64,000 bases of DNA from Chloroflexota bacterium. Its GTDB lineage: Bacteria; Chloroflexota; Anaerolineae; Anaerolineales; Villigracilaceae. A program made the translations under genes and the position numbers. The notes beneath the pieces were generated by a model. The model was not told the DNA's origin. It was given only the letters and a program-made list of their open reading frames with translations, and made no database searches. Shown here one piece after another: positions 58,925-64,000 of the stretch; the first letter of the stretch is position 1; every line of letters starts with the position of its first letter. The stretch is taken from positions 1-64,000 of the forward strand of contig JAIOAU010000007.1 in the NCBI GenBank assembly GCA_019873655.1. Direction: 5' to 3'.

Positions 58925-59955
58925 TGCGCCACCTCTTCCTTGGGAACGACGCGCTCGGTGAGACTGCGCAAGTAATATCCCGGCTTGATTTGCGGCCGCT
59001 CCTCGGGAAGCCGCCCATACAGCAGAAATTGAATGAAAAGATCGATCTCATTGACTCCGGCCAGCGCCCGCAGATACGTGGAGGCAGAAAAGCGGGGATT
59101 GATCTCGAAAGGCAGCAGCACGCCGTTTCGGACCCGTCCCTGGACATTGATCGGCCCCCGGCTCCCGATGACTTTTGCGATCTCCTCCGCCTGCCTGCAC
59201 AGGTCTGGAAAATGATCAATCAATCCCTGACTGTATCCGCTGGAAATCAATCCCGTCTTGGTGCTCATCAACACCGACAACTTGGCGTGGAACAGTCTCT
59301 TCAATGCAATCGAGGTGTACACCTGCCCATCCGGGAGAGAGAGAACGCCGATGGTAAATTCCCCTTCGTCGAGAGGAATGTACTCTTGCACCAGGGCGCT
59401 CTCGCAATTTTCCAATACATAACGCAGGTACAGACGGGCTTCCTGCTCATCGGCCGCCAGAAAGACAAAACGGCTTCCGCCCGTCCCGGTCGCAGGTTTG
59501 ATGATGCAAGGAGTAGGAAAATCTTTCAGATCATCCAGATTTGCAACAGATAACGAGTATGGGATGGGAATATCGCGTTGCTTGAGATGCTCGAACAAGC
59601 GATTCTTATCACTGCATAGTGCAATGAGCGCCGCCGAATTTCCGGCCAGAGATATTCCTTCTTTGTTCAGCCTATCGGCTGCTTCGCCCAGCAACTTCAT
59701 CGGCTCTTCGCCGCCGGGAATGACGGCTTTGATCTCGTGCCGCCGACAGATTTCGAGAATGGAATCGACATATCTCTGGCGATCGATGGAATAACTCTTT
59801 TCTACCCCCTCCTGGAAATGCCCAAAAGCAAGGGGGGAAATATCGCATCCATAAACCGTGTAACGGCCGGCCAGGCTCAGGCACTTGATGATTTCAGTGC
59901 CCAGCGAAGCGCCTCCAACGCCGGCGACCAGGACAGGGGTCGAAACGTCACTCAT
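58921..59955 (-). CDS. ATP-grasp enzyme
   Basis: The 344-residue protein starts with a Rossmann-like segment (VLVAGVGGASLGTEIIKCLS) and continues as an ATP-grasp ligase: PTPCIIKPATGTGGSRFVFLA binds ATP, and LPFEINPRFSASTYL carries the Mg ligands. It resembles CarB-type or PylC-like ligases. It would join a carboxylate to an amine or thiol with ATP. Next to sugar-modifying genes it may add an amino acid or other group to a sugar. Substrate unknown. The start ATG overlaps the rfbC stop by 8 bases. Confidence 0.8.
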   Translation of the reverse strand: MSDVSTPVLVAGVGGASLGTEIIKCLSLAGRYTVYGCDISPLAFGHFQEGVEKSYSIDRQRYVDSILEICRRHEIKAVIPGGEEPMKLLGEAADRLNKEGISLAGNSAALIALCSDKNRLFEHLKQRDIPIPYSLSVANLDDLKDFPTPCIIKPATGTGGSRFVFLAADEQEARLYLRYVLENCESALVQEYIPLDEGEFTIGVLSLPDGQVYTSIALKRLFHAKLSVLMSTKTGLISSGYSQGLIDHFPDLCRQAEEIAKVIGSRGPINVQGRVRNGVLLPFEINPRFSASTYLRALAGVNEIDLFIQFLLYGRLPEERPQIKPGYYLRSLTERVVPKEEVAQ

Positions 59956-60484
59956 CGCAGCAAAAATCCTCGAACGATTGATCCCGCTCGGAAAGAATCG
60001 GCGGCTCGATCGGCCAGGAAATCCCAAAACAAGGATCGTTCCAACGCACGCCGCGCGCGCACTCGGGATGAAAGAATTCGGACATTTGATAGAACACTTC
60101 GCTGTTGTCTTCCAGCGTTTGAAAACCATGGGCGAAACCGACCGGCACGTACAAAGCGCGCCGATTCTCCGCCGTCAATTCCACGCCGAACCATTGCTTG
60201 AACGTCGGCGATTCGGGGCGCAAGTCAATGATCACATCATAGATGGCGCCCATGGTGCAACGCACGAGTTTGGCCTCCGGATAGGGCGCAACCTGGTAGT
60301 GCATGCCGCGTAAAGTGCCGCGCTTGATATTGAAAGAAATATTGCACTGAACCAGACTGGCGTCGAGGCCATGAAGGGCAAATTCTTCGCGGCACCAGGA
60401 GCGGGCAAAGAAACCGCGCGCATCTTCGCGGCGTTCCAGTTCGATCACGTAGGCCCCAAGGAGCGGAGTCTCCACAAAAATCAT
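59948..60484 (-). CDS. rfbC: dTDP-4-dehydrorhamnose 3,5-epimerase family protein
   Basis: The 178-residue cupin epimerase has ARGFFARSWCREEFA, NISFNIKRGTLRGMHYQ with the catalytic His (near 62), and GFAHGFQTLEDNSEVFYQMSEFF. It inverts C3 and/or C5 of a 4-keto-6-deoxy sugar nucleotide. Next to rfbF/rfbG and a C-methyltransferase it likely acts on the CDP-linked sugar rather than dTDP-rhamnose, since rmlA, B and D are not in view. Family sure, nucleotide inferred. Confidence 0.88.
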   Translation of the reverse strand: MIFVETPLLGAYVIELERREDARGFFARSWCREEFALHGLDASLVQCNISFNIKRGTLRGMHYQVAPYPEAKLVRCTMGAIYDVIIDLRPESPTFKQWFGVELTAENRRALYVPVGFAHGFQTLEDNSEVFYQMSEFFHPECARGVRWNDPCFGISWPIEPPILSERDQSFEDFCCDE

Positions 60485-60494
60485 GCCTGCAGCC

Positions 60495-61719
60495 TCAAAT
60501 GACGGTCACGTTGGGAATAGGGATGATGAAATGTCCGCCCCGCTGAAGGTATTCCTTTTGCTGCGCGATGACCTCGTCGGCGAAATTCCATACCAGGAGC
60601 AAGGCGTAATCGGGCATTTCGGTCAGCAATTTTTCGGGGGCGTAAATGGGAAGATGAACCCCCGGCATGTAATGGCCTTGTTTGTACGTGCTGCGATCCA
60701 CCACGAAGTCCAGGATGTCTGCGCCGATTCCGAAATAATTGAGCAGGGTGCTCCCCTTCGCCGAGGCCCCGTAGGCCGCCAGACGCTTTCCCTGTCCCTT
60801 CAACGTCCTCAAGTAATCCGTCAGCGACTCTTTGAGCGCCTGCACACGTCGGGCAAAATCCTTATAGAAGGAAAGTCGTTCTACGCCCCATATGGCTTCT
60901 TCTTTCAATAAATCCACCACGCCAGATTGCACTTTGGCCATCGGAGAATGCATCACATAAATGCGCAACGAGCCTCCATGGATGGGGACGCGCCGGACAT
61001 CGAAAATCGTCATCCCATGCCGCCGGAAGAGGCGATCCAGCGCCGTGAGAGAAAAATAGCACAAGTGCTCATGGTAGATCGTATCGAACTCACAGCGATC
61101 GATCATTTCCTTCACATAGGGGACTTCGATGACCGCCATCCCCTCGTCCTTGAGGAGCGTTCGAATGCCTGCTACGAAACCGTTCAAATCGGCCACGTGA
61201 GCCAAGACATTATGAGCATGAATCACGTCGGCCTTTTTGCCCTCCTTGCTCAACCGTTCTGCCAACGATGAACCGAAAAATTCTGCCAGCGTAGGAATGC
61301 CTTTTTCCTCCTGCGCAACCCGCGCAATGTTGATCGCAGGTTCGATGCCAAGAACAGGAATGCCGGCTTGCTGGTAATACTGCAGCAAATACCCATCATT
61401 GCTCGCGATTTCCACAACCAGGCTCTGCGACGTGAGGCCGGCGCGAGGGATGATTTCGCTTACCAGTTCTTGCGCATGGCGCAGCATCGTATCCGAGAAG
61501 GACGAAAAGTATAAATACTCCCGGAACAATTTTTCGGGTGCAATGGTTTCAGTGATTTGCACCAGCGAACAATGGGGACAGAACACAAGATCGAGAGGAA
61601 ATTTCTCCTCCGCCGAAGCAAATTGCAAATCTGGCAAAAGGGAATTGGCTAAAGGCGTCAGGCCCAGCGAGAGAACGGCCTCCAATCCCTTTTGTCCACA
61701 AGAACGGCATGACAAATTT

Positions 61720-61727
<8 letters not shown>
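60495..61727 (-). CDS. Sugar C-methyltransferase (TylCIII/NovU-like)
   Basis: The 410-residue protein has an N-terminal zinc site (CRSCG... CPHC, residues 5-52) and a SAM motif ([19 protein letters not shown]) near residue 100. [16 protein letters not shown] is the conserved catalytic block, and the C-terminal domain ([20 protein letters not shown]) is typical of Methyltransf_14. Members such as TylCIII and NovU methylate carbon 3 or 5 of 4-keto sugars. With rfbF/rfbG it points to a C-methyl-branched deoxysugar. ATG 61727 overlaps the rfbG stop by 8 bases. Confidence 0.9.
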
Positions 61728-62702
<975 letters not shown>

Positions 62703-62706
<4 letters not shown>

Positions 62707-63479
62707 TCCCACACCTTCCAGGGGGCGCGTTTCTCCTGCCAGAGGTTTTCCAGCAGGCGTTTATCCCTCAGCGTATCCATGCACTGCCAGAAATCATCGT
62801 GACGATAGCCTGCCAATTGCCGGTCGGCGGCCAGCGCCTCCAGGGCGTCGGCCTCGAGGCTGCTCTCGTCGCCCTTCAAATAATCGAAGATTCCCGGGTT
62901 GAAGACCAGAAAACCGCCGTTGATCCACCCCTCGCCGATTTGGGGTTTCTCGATAAACGTGCTCACCAGATCGCCGTCGAAGACCAGGCCGCCGAAGCGC
63001 GCCGGCGGACGCACAGCCGTCACTGTGGCAATCCGGCCATGAGACTGATGGAAACGCAGCAGGGCGTGCAAATCCACATTGCTGACGCCATCCCCATAGG
63101 TCACCATAAACGTCTCCCCTCGCAGCCAGGGTTCCAGCCGCTTGACGCGCCCCCCCGTATAGGTGTTCAACCCGGTCTCGATCATGTGAATGGTCCAATC
63201 TTCACACTCACGGTCGCGGTTATAGACTTCCACCCGACGCTGGGCATAATCAATGGTCATGCTCCCGCCGAGTTCATATTGATCCCGAAAATAGCGCTTG
63301 ATTTCATTTCCTTTGTATCCCAAAGCGATCAAGAACTCTTTGAAACCATAATGAGCGTAATAGCGCATGATATGCCACAGAATCGGACGTCCGCCGATTT
63401 CCACCATGGGCTTGGGCCGGTTTTCCGTTTCCTCCGCCAAACGGGAACCAAACCCGCCCGCCAGAATGACAACTTTCAT
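62703..63479 (-). CDS. rfbF: Glucose-1-phosphate cytidylyltransferase
   Basis: The 258-residue enzyme makes CDP-glucose from CTP and glucose-1-phosphate. [41 protein letters not shown] is the family signature, and [12 protein letters not shown] and [13 protein letters not shown] follow as expected. Its end overlaps the start of rfbG and its start overlaps the DegT stop (ATGA), so the genes form one translational unit. Confidence 0.94.
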
Positions 63480-64000
63480 GGTTTCACTCCCAAAATTCCA
63501 AGACAAATCGACCGGACACGACCGCTGACTTCCTGCAGTTGACCCTCGGTCATTTCCGGATAGAGCGGCAGCGCCAACAATTCTTTGCTGGCCTGCTCGG
63601 CTACCGGGAACATCCCTTCCTGATGGCCCAGCGCCCGGCACGGCTCGGCCCGATGCAGCGGCTGGGGATAGTAGACCTCGCTGGCAATCCCTGCCTCGCG
63701 CAGCCGCTGCTGGAGTTCATCCCGCCGGGAGAACGAAATCACGTACAGATGATAAATGTGCGTGCGCCCCGGCGCCTCGACCGGCAGCCCCAGCGGCAGG
63801 TCGGCCAGGAGACGGTTGTACGCCGCGGCCAGTTCGCGGCGGCGGCGATTCCACTCGTCGATGTGGCGCAACTTGACCCGCAACACCGCCGCCTGCAATT
63901 CATCGAGCCGCGAATTGTAGCCCAGCATTTCGGGAAAATACTTCTTCTTCCAGCCGTGCGTGCGCAGCATGCGCATCGTTTCCGCCAGGCGGTCGTCGTT
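63476..64000 (-). CDS. DegT/DnrJ/EryC1 aminotransferase, C-terminal part
   Basis: The reading frame continues to the right edge (NDDRLAETMRMLRTHGW), so at least 174 C-terminal residues are seen and the PLP lysine is outside. GYNSRLDELQAAVLRVKL and YHLYVISF, then VYYPQPLH and LALPLYPEMTE, are typical of PLP-dependent sugar aminotransferases of the DegT group (FdtB/DesV style) rather than RfbH. It is the first visible gene of the sugar locus. Confidence 0.88.
   Translation of the reverse strand, partial: NDDRLAETMRMLRTHGWKKKYFPEMLGYNSRLDELQAAVLRVKLRHIDEWNRRRRELAAAYNRLLADLPLGLPVEAPGRTHIYHLYVISFSRRDELQQRLREAGIASEVYYPQPLHRAEPCRALGHQEGMFPVAEQASKELLALPLYPEMTEGQLQEVSGRVRSICLGILGVKP

Noticed and set aside
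63476-64000. RfbH-type 3-dehydrase
   Set aside because: The C-terminal blocks look like an ordinary PLP sugar aminotransferase, though the deciding PLP site is outside the window.

Overview
The window looks like a chromosomal segment of a GC-rich, anaerobic member of the Chloroflexota, probably class Anaerolineae. The evidence is indirect: the protein families and their order (nusA-ylxR-infB-rbfA-nrnA-truB-ribF with a short IF2, M16 peptidase pairs, NarI/HdrD-type hydrogenase partners), sigma70-like promoters (TTGNNN-17-TATAAT type) in GC-rich DNA, and several short dispersed repeats at gene borders. No rRNA, tRNA, CRISPR array or insertion sequence was seen.

Layout. 1-27 kb is mostly core chromosome: a WD40-type lipoprotein, an Fe-S protein, a frameshifted acyltransferase, two PilZ-like proteins with adenosine deaminase, a ferredoxin-NADP reductase-like flavoprotein, an M16 protease pair with acpS, an ATPase, fmdB and rplY, NUDIX, trmI, an S9 peptidase, a cold-shock protein, mnmA, and then the nusA to ribF translation/ribosome-maturation operon.

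27.9-37.4 kb is the most interesting part. One strand carries, in transcription order, a PocR/HTH regulator, tusA, three different DsrE-family genes, a lipoyl carrier protein (GcvH/LbpA-like), the four genes of an Isp-type [NiFe] hydrogenase (small subunit, NarI-like Isp1, HdrD-like Isp2, large subunit), its maturation protease and a lipoate-protein ligase. The carrier-sulfur proteins are those normally found with the sulfur-oxidising Hdr-like (sHdr) pathway, but no sHdr genes are present; the hydrogenase with an HdrD-like subunit stands in their place. I infer a hydrogenase-coupled system acting on protein-bound lipoamide or persulfide sulfur. The cluster has a palindromic operator over its promoter and three strong intercistronic hairpins.

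37.5-42.5 kb holds a tandem-domain ThyX-like protein with a heptanucleotide repeat, two small membrane paralogs, a NYN RNase, a structured intergenic element, a class II HDAC-like deacetylase and a dolichol/phytol-kinase-like protein.

42.5-64 kb is a single-direction surface-polysaccharide locus of at least 21 genes, mostly joined by 4-8 base overlaps. It covers a CDP-glucose-derived C-methylated deoxysugar (rfbF, rfbG, C-methyltransferase, 3,5-epimerase), two DegT aminotransferases, a LegB-like dehydratase, an amidation cassette (WbpG/HisH/HisF-like), glycosyltransferases, a Wzx-like flippase and unusual enzymes, including an epimerase fused to a dual-specificity-phosphatase-like domain. The last gene runs off the right edge.
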